The notes under the pieces were generated by a model. The model made no database searches. It saw only the letters and a list, made by a program, of their open reading frames with translations, and was not told where the DNA came from. A stretch of 64,000 bases of DNA. Source: Helicoverpa zea. Its lineage: Eukaryota; Arthropoda; Insecta; Lepidoptera; Noctuidae. This document shows positions 25,719 to 37,857 of this stretch, piece by piece (within the stretch, counting starts at the first letter, position 1; each line of letters starts with the position of its first letter). Location of the stretch: NCBI RefSeq assembly GCF_022581195.2, contig NC_061467.1, positions 6,448,001-6,512,000 on the forward strand, in the 5' to 3' direction. The position numbers and the translations under genes were made by a program.

Positions 25719-26818
25719 TGCCTTCTGTCAATAGGTCTTAATTGTCTGGGGAACTAGGTTAAGGATGTCAGATAGGCAGTTGCGAATATCTTTATTACTG
25801 TGACATAAACAAATTCGAAGACAAGGTCAATATCTTTTTTTACAATAGGACCTTTACAGGTTGTTATGAACATTCAAACTCAATTATTACTAATGTATAA
25901 ATTGCAACTATATATGTGAATGCTACTACTTACTATAAGAATTCAGCATTTTGAACAAACATTCCATCTCTGTAGAAAACTTAGAACTTGTTACTTAAAC
26001 TCCCGAGCCATAAATAATAAAAAACAGACAACGTATAAAAACGCTTCTGTTAAACATACTACCAAGTTGCGAGCACCTTCTTGGTAAGAACTTGGAGTGC
26101 TTCTCAAAGTATTTTGTAAGTAAAGCCGTTGCAATAGGGATTTTTATGATGCTAACATAGATAGATTCTTAGTCTTTAGCGGACGAGACCCGATATTAGA
26201 ACTTCTTTGTGAAATGGCTATCGATACTCTTTGATCCTTTATTGCTTTTGTGGATCGAAAGATCGAGAAATTATTGTTTATTATTTTATTTACAGTGAGC
26301 AATGATATTACGTTTGTTAGTTTTGTCCTTCTTTATTGATATACTGCGCGTTCGACTTTTATGTCGAATAAAATTCACCTTTACAATTACTGAACGAACC
26401 TTTACGTTTCAAAGTGTAATTAAATTCACGGGCGCGACTTTACGTTCATCTTTTGCGGGTTTAGAAAGAATTATTTTTTTGGGTATCGTGAAAATTCGAT
26501 ATAAAAATTTCGGGTCCAGGGTCTGTTAAATTATGATAGAGACGATAAGGGTAATTTGTTTTTATTTTATGAAAAATGGTTTTGGTTTCAAAAGTCATAA
26601 TTACCATTTTAAATTCACCCGAGAGTAGATACTTTTTGATAAAACACACATATTACATTAGCTCTTATATAAGTACTTGTGTCAAAAATCACTGTTTATT
26701 TGTTAAAGTAAAATACCGGCATTTATTTGAGTTAATGCAAAAAAATATGGTTAGGAATGAATAAGATATTATAAGACAATTTTATTAAACAAAATAGTGA
26801 AATAAGTAGTAGTTTCTC
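25719..26818. other. AT-rich DNA with a possible SINE fragment
   Basis: About 25745-25790 resembles the SINE tail phrase 'GGTTGAGGAGGTCAGATAGG'. Further right, 26330-26520 has a more even composition but no supported exon. Confidence 0.3.
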
Positions 26819-27085
26819 ATTTCGCTTGCTTAGTATTAAAGTGACCGAATTCAAAATCAATCAATCATGAGTTAGATACACTGTCATCTTTAAAACAACG
26901 CCATCTGTGACAAACTCCAAGAAACTCTTAAAAAGTTAGAGTTATACTGCTCTTACAATGTTTCGGTCTCTTTCACACTTATGAATTTGAAGACGCCATT
27001 TTGACATTACACTGACACATTCAGTAATCGTTTAACCGGCTCAAAACGAACATCTGGTCGTTTGTCATAAAAGTGACCTATTAAT

Positions 27086-27115
27086 ATTTAGGATTGTGTA
27101 ACAGTGAAATCGAAG
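27086..27115 (+). promoter_or_regulatory. Putative 5' non-coding exon end with splice donor
   Basis: CAGTGAAATCGAAG runs directly into GTAAGTTTT at 27116, a strong donor. The matching acceptor is TTTTTTTATTAG ending at 27533, one base before the ATG at 27535, giving a 418-bp 5'-UTR intron. The transcription start itself is not visible. Confidence 0.5.
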
Positions 27116-27534
27116 GTAAGTTTTACTGATTATTTTTGTTGTATTTTGACCCAATACGTAATGAGTCTATTTTATATTAAATTTGTTAATTTATTGTACG
27201 ATATATTACGTTTTAGGACTGTTTAAAACTAAAACTTCTAGATGATTCTACAGCACATTAATGATTAGGTCTCTTTTTGAATAAAAAACTTAGTAAATTT
27301 ATTCGTACACTCTGTAGAATTCATTGTTAAGTCTGTTTATTACAAATAATGATAATGTATTTTTAGTAACATTCAGTATTTGGTCTGTACTATACTAAAA
27401 AAAAAACGGAATTTTGCTATGAATGTGCTAGGTGATTTAAGTTCAGGATTGAGTCACTTTAAAACGAAATATGGAACAAAAAAAGAAGTTTCACTTGTTG
27501 ACCTATAATTATAATTAAGTATTTTTTTATTAGG

Positions 27535-30252
27535 ATGACGTCGTCTACTTCGCGATCAAGAAAAATTCTAGATTTAATTCAAATTGAAGATAACATTATT
27601 CCAACTCAAAATGTTGATGTTCAGGTGTGTAAAAATCGTTGAATTGTCTTTATGGTGTCTTTCTTTATTTACGTCTACCTGCAATTTACTGACTAATACT
27701 TCTTTTATTGTTAACAGACGATTTGTTGTGATGCAACTAAAGAGCCCGAAAATGTTACGAATATTATTCCAACTCAAAGTGCTGATGTCCAGGTTTGTAA
27801 AAATAATTGTATTGTCAAGGTATTTTATTTATGGCTAGCTGCAATTTACTGACTTACTCACCTTTAATTGTTAACAGACGATGATATGTGACGCATCTAA
27901 AGAGCCCGAAAATGATACTGATATTGTTTCAACTCAAAGTGGTGATGTCCAGGTATGTAAAATTACTACTTAGCACTTACTTATTTATTGATACTTTATG
28001 TAGGTATGTTTAGTTAAATTTGTTTATTCACCTTTTATGTTTACTTGCAGATGTTATGTGATGTTTATAATAAACCCGAAAATCAACGACATTTGAATGC
28101 CTCTGAGTATTTCAAACATACTGAAGGCCGTAACAAGGCAGTTATAGATTATCGTGTGTCACCTGTTAATTCTGGAGAAAGCGACGCAGATTTAAGTGAT
28201 GGCGATCCTACTTTCGAAACCGTACAAAAGGGCCAACAGGGTAGTCATTTGCTATTTCCCCGTACCCGTAGTTCAAGTTCGAGTAGTAGTTCTTCTTCAA
28301 CTTCAGACTCAAGTTCATCATCTGATAGCTCTAACGAAGAGACTTTGGAAGAACAGTTAAATGCCAATAACACAGAAAATAGAACACCTGAGCCAACAAG
28401 AGAGTTAGACGGAGGAACAATGGAGAATCAAGATAATTTAACAGAAGACACAACTTCCGGAACACCTACAGTTTCTACTAAGCCAAAAGGTAAAAAACGC
28501 ACTAGACAACCGGAAAACTGGAAGCAAACTAGAGCAAAAAAATTGAGAAATTGTGGTAAGTCATATATTAATAGTAAAAATATTATAACTAAAGCTCGTG
28601 AACTTAAACCACCATGTAATGACCAGTGCAGGCTGCAATGTTCTAGCAAGATTGATTCTGTTCAAAGGCAAAGTATTTTCGACGCATACTGGGAACTTGG
28701 AGATATTCATAATCAGCGATCTTTCATTTTGTCGTGTTTATCTGATATCACACCCAGATATAAATATACCAATGCATTGACCCCACGGCATTGTAACAAA
28801 GCTTTCCATTTTGTTGTTGCTGGTAATTCGATCAGAGTTTGTAAAACCTTTTTTACTAATACTTTGAACATATCCGATCGTATGATTCGTACTGTTAAAC
28901 ATAAGACTGATAAACATGGAATTTTGAAGACGGATTGTAGAGGAATAACCGGTAATCATAAATCAGATGAAGTATTAATTTCTGACATCAAAGAATTTAT
29001 CAATTCTATTCCAAGAACTGATTCTCATTACACACGACAATCATCGACCCGTGAATACATAGACGGTGGAAAAACGATAGTAGATCTCTTTAAAGACTTT
29101 GAAGAAGTCCAAAAACAAAAAAATAAGCCAGCAGGAAAGTATTGCACATTTTATAAGGTTTTTAATACACAATTCAATATATCATTTTTTCGCCCAAGAA
29201 AGGATCAATGCGACACATGTTTGCAATACCAGAATTCATCGCCTGAACAAAAACTTATTATTCAAGAAAAATATGATTCCCATTTAGAAGAAAAAACCCT
29301 CAGCCGACAGGAAAAATATAATGACCGACTTAAAATTGATGACAGTAATAAAGTAATTTTGTTCGACCTCCAAGCTGTTCTTCAATCACCTAAAGGGGAC
29401 ACTTCAGCTTTCTATTACAAAAGTAAGCTCAATAGCTATAATTTCACTGTTGCCTCCTTAAACAAAAAAGTAGAAGGCAAAGTACAGGAATCGTACAGTA
29501 ACGTGCATTGTTATTTTTGGAATGAAACTGATGCAAAAAGAGGTGCCAATGAAATAGGCTCTTGTCTACTCCATTATTTCGAACAACTTTGTATCGAATC
29601 CAGGGCTACTAATGAGGAAGGCATCAATCTTATACTGTATTCGGACAATTGCGGAGGACAAAATAAAAATAAATATATCGTTACACTTTATCTTTACGCA
29701 GTTACACATCTTAATATTAATTCCATCACACATAAATACTTAATCAAAGGGCATACGCAGAATGAAGCCGATAACATACATAGCCTTATAGAAAAAGAGG
29801 TAAAAAAGAATTTAAGATCTGGACCTATATATTCACCACACCAATATGTATCAATAATTAAAAATGCACGAAAATCAGGAAACAAATTTATAGTAAATGA
29901 GCGTACATTTCATGACTTTTATGACTTGAAAAAGTTACAAGAAGCTTGGGGATACAATTTTAATAAAACAAAGAATGGAGATAATATTGTATGGAATGAC
30001 GTAAAAATGATTAAGGTGACAAAGAAAAACCCCTTTTCATTTTTTATAAAAAAATCTTATAAACAGGATTTTTTGGAAGTATGTGTAAGAAACAGGCGAA
30101 CCAAAATGTTGCCTTTAAACGAGTTAACGCTAGTCAAAGCGTACACTGGAAAACAAGAGCTAAGTGAAAATAAAAAAAAAGATTTACGCGAATTATTGTC
30201 TAAGAATTTGATCCCTAACTTTTATTCTGACTTTTATAATTCCATTCTTTAA
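27535..30252 (+). CDS. Transposase-like protein of the 4.4-kb element (4 coding exons, ~813 aa)
   Basis: Probably the recombinase that moves this element. I read four coding exons, all joined in phase 0: 27535-27624 (30 codons, from ATG), 27718-27792 (25), 27878-27952 (25) and 28051-30252 (733 plus stop). Every junction has GT...AG; the last acceptor is TTTATGTTTACTTGCAG. Starting the protein inside the last exon would lose the first 80 residues. Features on the joined numbering: three short copies of a CDAxKEPEN/TQxxDVQ module (1-80 and the start of exon 4), a serine/acidic run (~153-175), a basic KPKGKKRTR region (~224-250) likely for nuclear entry, a C-x3-C-x3-C cluster (269, 273, 277) and CDTC (467-470). 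Next come three acidic positions in RNase H-like settings: D519 (ILFDLQ), D612 (LYSDNCGGQNKN) and E652/D654 (GHTQNEADNIHS). The SDNCGGQNKN region matches the insect family I know as DUF7869-like. The DDE assignment is inferred. No stop or frameshift is present. A polyadenylation signal AATAAA lies at 30552-30557. Confidence 0.85.
27601..27957 (+). repeat. Tandem exon-plus-intron duplication inside the transposase gene
   Basis: The unit ends in (CC)AACTCAAA...GATGT(T/C)CAG, runs through a GTNTGTAAA donor and a short intron containing CTGCAATTTACTGACT, and ends in TTGTTAACAG. The coding part ACG...GTCCAG follows. Exon 2 ends at 27792 and exon 3 at 27952, a 160-bp period. Exon 1 ends 168 bp before exon 2. 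Introns 2 and 3 are nearly the same length (93 and 85 bp) and clearly similar, so whole exon-intron units were duplicated. Confidence 0.85.
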
Positions 30253-30310
30253 TCAGTAAAGGTAAAGATGACTCCTCCGTTTTCATCTTATATTTTTAAA
30301 TAATTTATGT

Positions 30311-30685
30311 TTTGTTAACTGATTTATACCTAGACTGCGGACCTACTAAGAATACCATAACGCTGATTAGATTCGCTAAGATCTCTTTTAATTTTGCTAC
30401 GATGTTATAATTATAGTTTATAATAGTTATCATAGTTTTTTACAATACTATATACTACTTTGTATAAAAAAACTATATTTGCTTTTTGTTAATTTTGAAG
30501 GTATATGAAAATGTATACTATTTTTTTTATTATATTTCTCGTAATCATTTAAATAAAGACTTGTAATTTAAAAAGCGATAGTTAGGATAGAAGAGTGATT
30601 TTTGTGAACTGATGTAAACCTACTTAGAATACCATGAGACTGATTGATTTATTGCTTAGAAGTTAAGATCTCTTTTAATTATATT
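30311..30685 (+). repeat. Diverged direct repeat in the transposon 3' region, ~290-bp spacing
   Basis: TTTGTTAACTGATTTATACC at 30311 and TTTGTGAACTGATGTAAACC at 30601 are followed by shared blocks CCTACT(A/T)AGAATACCAT, CTGATT and AAGATCTCTTTTAATT. These are two copies of an ~85-bp segment. Confidence 0.65.
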
Positions 30686-31220
30686 AATAAGTTCGGTATA
30701 AAAACATCTAACATCTTCTATTAATAAGTGTTAAAATGAAAATAACAGTTTTTTTATAATTTTAGTTCCTTAATGTTGATCTCTTTTTTTTAATTAAAAA
30801 CCGTAACTACAAAAATGTATTTTCATTTTTATGTATTTTCGTTTAGTATTATTATGACTTAAACCTTACATATACAACCAAGTAGTATTTGAATTTAATA
30901 ATAAATCAACTCAAAATTAATTAGGTCTTTATCTTTTTGGCAGACTAACTGTTACTTAGTATTATATAGACCTAAAACTACAAAAGTAATTTTGACAGCC
31001 TACAATAAACAAAATAAATAGTATTCAATTGAAATTTAAGTTTCAACCAACTATGTGGTTCATATTCTATCATTAAAAAATAAAAATAACTATGCGAGTA
31101 ACATCTTGTAACATTTATGTCTAAATAAACAGCCAAAGTCCTAATTGCAAAACGTTTTTTGCGATTTGCCAAAAAACTAGTTTTTTCAATTCGGTCACTT
31201 TAATAATAAGCGTGCGATTT

Positions 31221-34200
31221 GTACTACATAGGGTAAAGAAAGATTTCAGTTGAGGCAAAGTTCATTACTTTTTTTATGATTCGGAGAGATTCTTGTTTGA
31301 GTAGTTTCCTACGACGTAAAAAACCTGCAGCATTCTCATTTAGTCCAATAGTGAAACATGTAAAATATATTTTTGTTATAGAGTGTTTCATGCTCAAAGT
31401 ATCCTTGGAAACAGACTATTATTGCATAAAAAATGTTATCTTAACTTGTCTTCTTTTTATAATAATTTATCGCAATAGAAATGAGACATTATTAAAATAA
31501 AACAAAACAATAGCAACACTCTGAAACTATTATTTGAAATGAAGAAAATTCCATGAAACTTCCCCGTATATTTCTTTATATCACTAATAGGTACTTCTCT
31601 GAACATAAAAGAAGCTTACTCTCCAAGTTAGGTACGTTCGAGAAGACTTTGTAACTCGCCGAAGCCTCTCTTATCAATGAAAAAGAAAAGGATTAAAGTT
31701 AGGAAAGAAACATAAATAACGGTAAGTACCTTGCCTTAGATGGATGTAAAACTTTTTATCGAACGTAAACATTACTAAATACCTTTATTCCAAGATTCTT
31801 TTTCTTTCAAACTGAAGTTGGAGATAATGCAATGTGATATTGTAAAATTATATGGTTTATTTTAGTTGAGAGAAGAGTGGGTCTTTGGAAATATGGTTCG
31901 TAAAAGAAGTCTATAGAAAAATATATTTTTATTAAATGTTTTTCTATGTGTTGCTCGTTTGAGCAAATTCTGAGTTTCTTTTAAAAAATTAATGCCAAAA
32001 TTATTTTACGCATTAAATGATGACATAATTACTTTGACAATGTTTGTATAGTTATCTTAATCAATTATTATTTCAAATGATTAATTTGAACAAGTCATTA
32101 AGTACCTACATTTGTATCAATATTTTGGATCAATCTAGTATTTTAATAGGCTCGAAAATCTAAAGCAAATATTGATTTCAATTAATACTAACGAATTTCT
32201 ATCAAGGTTGAATTGGAACGAGAAATTTCCACCTAAGTAAATTAATTCAATATAAACTTGTAAGTGGGTGGTCTACTAAGGCGATTACCGTTTGATATCA
32301 ATTTATAGGCGACGGGAAAACTTACAATGTTCAAACATTGACAAGGTTATGACAGCAGTTTGAATTTGGAGCTAAGAAATCAAAATTAGTCAGAATTGGT
32401 GAAAAGTCTTTAATTTTATGGGCAATAGTTTGGATTAATTTTATCTACAAAAAGGTGATTACACTTATTTCAATCCATTTTTTTTAATGATATACCGGCA
32501 GCAATTGTAGTAGGTAGTTATTTTTACCAAGCATTGGATTCAGCCTATATTTACACTTCAAAACAAATGAATGCAGTAATTCTTTATTTGTATTTTTATT
32601 TTCTATCATTGCTGTCAACATCTTCTATGAATTAAAATAAATAAGAAAGACTAACTCGACACAACCCATATTTCCAATACATCATTATCTAATAAATTAT
32701 TTTTATTCAAACGCCACAGTAAACATACAAATCTTAGTAACTTAAACACCACTTCCTGAACACTATTTGTCCTTGCTTACTTTCGAACAACACTAGCAAT
32801 CAACGTAGAACTTTAAACTAAACTACCGCTAACTAGTGGTTTAATAATTATAGGTTCAGAAGCTATAACTTGGGGTCTTAGTAACGAAATTATTTGAATA
32901 TTGGAGTCAAACGCTTGATTGTCGGGTTCCGTCATCTTTAGTTGGTGAATAATGTAGGTATATTGTTTAGGCCCATACGTTTGTTTAGGATGATATTTTG
33001 ATGAAATACCGAATGTTGGCCACTGAACCATCTTGGCTGTTGATTGATGTATGTAGGTACACTTCTGTCCTTATAAATAATTCACCAGTGTGTGCTGTTA
33101 ATACAAGTCTCGTAATTATGAATGATAAGTATCGGTTCGACGTGGGATTTTGAGGGTCTCATTCGGAGAGTAGATTCGTTTGTTTCTAGGAAAGGTGTTG
33201 GAAGTAAATAATAATTCAATACATTTACATGTGGAAATAACTACCTAATACTTGGAATTGGCAAGTATTATCTCTTTCTACCATAACTATAAATTACGTT
33301 TGTCATGAAAGGTTTCTATTAAAAAAAGTAACCCGAATTCTTAATCATATAAGTAGCAAAGGTAAACATTTATTCAAGTCATTTTTTTAAAAGCGATAAC
33401 CCTACAAATATTGAACTGGAAAAAAATTACTGGAATTTTATTTGAACGCCTACAACACTGTCACAAAGGCTGACTTCTGTATTTAAATAAAGGCACGTTT
33501 GGTTTTACCAGGCGCCTGGGAAATCAATGATCCGGATTCATTTCGAGCCCCGACTATGACCTACTAAAGAATGCTGTTGTTCAACTAAAATTAATAAAGT
33601 GAAAAGCCGTATCAAAATGAAATATGAACGTTTAAAATTCGAATGTTTTTTTTTTTATAAAATAATTATCATGTTCAAAGATATGCGTGGAATGGAAGGT
33701 TAATCGGTCTGTAGTTTGATTGATGCAAAAATTTGTAATTAGAATTTTGTTTTTCACTGCGATAAATGCGATCGTTTAAAACTTTTGGAATTTCAAAGAA
33801 CTGTTTAATTAAAAGTACTGTGTTTTAATAAGCCCTGCTTTGGTCATTGGCAATAACTGTGGTAGTCGATAGATCGATACTTTATCCGAGTATCAGCTTA
33901 ATCAAAATAAGAATATTACAAATCTAATAACCAATATTTCATTACAATTGCTAATATTATAAACGCCGCAATATCAAGCAGTATAAACATTTTCATATTT
34001 TAGGAATAATAAATTGTAAACGGAATGGAACGAGAATTCGTTACTAAGGTAAATTAAATCATTTACATCAAATGGAACACGCCGTATACGATTATAAAGT
34101 AAATATTTACCTTACCCGACCTTCTTCAGTTGAGGTACAAAGAATTCTCGACATAAAATGACGGAGATTTTTCCACGTTTTTAACTTGATTAACTAAGTA

Positions 34201-36966
34201 GATCCATCTCAAAAGGAATCAATTCAATTTTAGATACAGTTTGTTTCGAATACTGGCTGAATTTATTTGAAGTATTTAAGAACTGTGCTTGTTTTGTAGC
34301 TAACCAATGAATTTCTTCATGGAGCTATAAATGATTTATCTATTGAAGTTTAGATTTAGTTTTAATTGGAGCAGAAAGTTTATTTACCTTATGGTACAAA
34401 AAAAGAGAGTCACCAAAGCGTTTCGTGAAAGTGAGATTCCATTCTTCTTTACACTACGAATTTCATGTCTGTTTTAACTCACACAAAGACACCCCATTAA
34501 CAATTAAAAGTCAATAAACAACACAACAACAAATTATCTCCATCTGAATTCGTTGGCAACACTTCGTTGGACATCCGCACTTCGGTTTGCTCATCATATT
34601 TTTTCTTTCACGGTAAAAATGAAGCCAGCGTTGTGGGCCATTGTTGTTCGTTTTGCTTTTAGCTTGTGTTTGCTCAGCGTTCAGGTGTTGACTCAAAAAT
34701 ATTGCAACGGTTTTTAGTGAATGAAACATCGGAAATTGAAATCATTTTCTTGTGGCGCTACTTTCTTTGAAGCCCTTTATTTGATGACGGAATTTTTGAT
34801 TGGTTTTTGTTTTGGTTACAATAAATTGTTGTAGAAACATTTAATATGAAATGGTAGTTTAGTGAATGGTTATAAAATGACATATAAATAAATTAATTAA
34901 GTAATCGAGATGACTTTCTATCATACCATAGAAGATTGTCTCGGGACGGAATTCATTAGATTTTCTTTTATGTGAAATAATTTAACTTGTAAGCTTATGA
35001 AGACATAGAAAAATAATTTTTTATTGACTTCTACTTAGATGTTTCATAAAGAGTTTACAAAAGTTGCATTTACTGGACATACTGAATACTACCAGCCGAA
35101 AATAATGTCCCCAAAACTAGAGGCCTAAACCACAACAGACTGGCCAACTTTCAACTTATGTTTCACACCAGCTATAATTACGGGAGCAAGTTATGTATGC
35201 TGGTGTATCTAATGGTCTCGGGCCGCCAATGCGTCACGCCAGGGCGCCCGAGGGCAGCGTAAAACACGTTTGCTAAGACCCAAAACCCACCTGTGCTCCT
35301 ATCCTATAAATAAGTACCTACGCTCACAGCGCTCCCGTAGGGACAATTTATTCTATTTATTTATGAAGTGAAATTGTGAAAAATATTATCATTATCTTTA
35401 TGTTATGAAAAAATATTGCGTAAATAAATTATTTTGTAAGTGGCTTAAATATTGATAATACATATGGACTACTATGTTAACAAAACTGACAGGTTTGTTA
35501 ACCTAATGCAGGCACACAATGCATTCAATAAATCAAGCTTCAACCAAAAATCTTATTTGTAAGCTCTTAATTCTCTAGCTAAACATTGCCAGTCTTATTT
35601 GCAAAGTTTAAGCTGAGAAATCACATAACAGCAAATACTTGAAAATTTTAGTTTGAAATTGGGATTAACTAAATAGTGGTTGAAAGAGAAATGTGGTTAC
35701 AAGATTATCTCATGAGGAATCGTGGCTCTGAATCTGCGGTGCGCACTGAGCGCCGCGCCGTGTACACTGTCCGAATTATTTTTAGCGTTGTAAAAAGTCT
35801 CTGTAAAACTTCCTTTGAATTACGGTCGAGAAAAAAACTCCAATCCTATATTACTCGAGAATAATGCTGGCACACGAGCCTCTCAAAAAAATACATCAGT
35901 GAAAATTGTTTTCCGCCCGGAGGTAGAATGTTTGCGAAGATTACTTTCACTGATCGTCCGCGGCGGACGATTTTCTTACTTTATGAGACGAACGGGCGAG
36001 GCGAGGAGGTGAGAATAGTTCAGCTGGGTAATACAACGTGTTCTTGAACTTTTCGACACTCTTTCTTTATATCTCAGTTGCGCGATAGTGTCACGGCGAA
36101 CGGTGATTGCGTCAGCCTTTCCTTGGCAATATTTCTTTTGTAGTTCTAAAAGGCTTTTACTCAATTATATTGTAGTGAATGACAATAGCAGCAAGAAAGA
36201 AAGTTGATTGAACTCTTCTTTTTTAGAAATGATTTGTACCGACCGGACTGATGGCAGCAAACGCGCTCTGTTTCTTATATTGAAAATCTGGTACACTCTT
36301 CAGAAAAATCAAAAAAATATAAACTACAGATAAAGGGTTTTCAATATACGAAGATTACGATAAGGGTTCAAATACCCTAAAGTTACATTATCGAGGTCTT
36401 GAAAATACCTTCATAAACAGAATAGTTTCCAATTACCGAAAAATGTACAGTCAGCCGTCAAAAAACGTAACCCTTTTTGTGGTTCGATCGAAATAAAACG
36501 AGGCGGCCGCTTTGCCAGATTCAAGCTACAGTTAGGACCCGGCCGCTACGTCGCATTCAAGCACAAAATGGAAAACCCGGAAAGGTACCCCAAGGACCGA
36601 GTGAGGCTCTTTATGTAAATTCGCAGTGTACAAAAGGTGGAGTAATGTGAAAGAGAGATTGGGATTCTCCGTTTTCACGCTCCGACGTTGAGCCAAACTA
36701 AACACGATCGACACAATTTAGAAATAAAAATTTTACCATTCCGGAATTGAAGACAAACACGCTCAGACTCAAGCATGGCGTCTTTTTGCGTGAGCCGACT
36801 CAATTTTCGTGGAATAATAAAAATATAGTTTATACGTACTGTATATTAAAACATTGTACCTCATTAAAAAAAAAGAACAGTGGGAATACCTTTCGTTGTT
36901 CCTATACAGGAAAAACTTTTCACCACATCAGTTTTCATCCATTTCAAATCATAAAATGTCAGTAGG
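31221..36966. other. AT-rich DNA with two GC-richer segments, no gene recognised
   Basis: No mobile-element ends or spliced gene were recognised between 31.2 and 35.0 kb. The segment 35090-35330 is richer in GC but unassigned. Segments 35730-36010 (with a 9-bp-arm palindrome ATCGTCCGC/GCGGACGAT near 35952) and 36480-36720 are much less AT-biased and could be promoter or conserved noncoding DNA. Short open frames there have no recognisable features. Confidence 0.35.
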
Positions 36967-36981
36967 TACTATGGCAGAACA

Positions 36982-37382
36982 TCATCCTCCGAGCCTTTTT
37001 CCTAAACTATGTTGGGGTCAGCTTCCAGTCTAACCGGATTCAGCTGAGTACCAGTGCTTTACAAGAAGCGACTGCCTATCTGACCTCCTCAACCCAGTTA
37101 CCCGGGCAACCCGATACCCCTTGGTTAGACTGGTGTCAGACTTACTGGCTTCTGACTACCCGTAACGACTGCCAAGGATGTTCAATGACAGCCGGGACCT
37201 ACAGTTTAACGTGCCATCCAAAACACAGTCATTGGTGTCTAAGATATACTTAGAAAGTACATACAAACTTAGAAAAGTTGCATTGGTACTTGCCTGACCT
37301 GGAATCGAACCCGCGCCCTCATACTCGAGAGGTTGGTTCTTTGCTCACTAGGCCACCACGACTTTACTACTACGGCCACGAC
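36982..37382 (-). mobile_element. tRNA-derived SINE, tail type B, with 15-bp target duplication
   Basis: TACTATGGCAGAACA occurs at 36967-36981 and again at 37383-37397, flanking the insert. On the minus strand the head reads CGTGGTGGCCTAGTGAGCAA, then GGTTCGATTCCAGGTCAGGC. Then come the shared linker GTATGTACTTTCTAAGTATA and a long tail with GGCAGTCGTTACGGGTAGTC, ACCCGATAC-type and GGAGGTCAGATAGGCAGTCG phrases. The tail ends in GGCTCGGAGGATGATG. A near-complete copy. Confidence 0.9.
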
Positions 37383-37857
37383 TACTATGGCAGAACAATG
37401 CCTACTTAATTTGATTCACTTCGTTCCATTTCAATATCACTTATTCTTTTTCCAATCAAAATTAAAACAAACGAGGGAACTTTTCCAACGAAGCAAAAGA
37501 CAAAACGAAAGCAGCAACCTCGACCAAAATTGGGCCAATAAGTAATCGTAGCAACATAATTGTAATAGACCACCAAACGTAGCCCTGGGACCGCAAGTTA
37601 TGGTACGGACTGTTACTGCGTATATCGAAATGCTCCCGAAGGACGACCGTAGATACCCGGTACTGTCCGTAATATAATAATACTATAAACATAGTTTAGC
37701 TACCCGATGCCGGGATTAGGCTGTAGTAATTTGTAAGGAGCTTAAGATATTTTTGATAGAAAAAACTATGTCCAGAATATTTTTGCCTGAATTGATTGAG
37801 AGAGTAGATAAGGAGGTAGAGAAGGAAGTTCATAAGGGAGTACATAGGGTAGTATAA

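Larger units (their letters stand above)
26823..31216 (+). mobile_element. Complete DNA transposon, 34-bp imperfect TIRs, ATTT target duplication
   Basis: The left end from 26823 (CGCTTGCTTAGTATTAAAGT, then GACCGAATTCAAAA) matches the reverse complement of the right end at 31216 (CGCACGCTTATTATTAAAGT, then GACCGAATTGAAAA) with 4 mismatches in 34. ATTT flanks both sides (26819-26822 and 31217-31220). The core AGTGACCGAATT is perfect on both ends and is itself preceded by TTAA on both sides. A shorter reading would therefore be an element at 26840-31199 with a TTAA duplication. I prefer the longer version because 15 of the 18 positions outside the core still pair. The element encodes one spliced transposase on the plus strand with intact frames. 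A 4-bp duplication with a DDE/D-type protein would fit the Sola-type superfamilies, but that placement is inference. Confidence 0.85.

Noticed and set aside
28045..28050. A possible translation start (TTG CAG) at the beginning of the 735-codon frame
   Set aside because: It is the end of a splice acceptor (TTTACTTGCAG). The frame continues upstream through three short phase-0 exons to an ATG at 27535.
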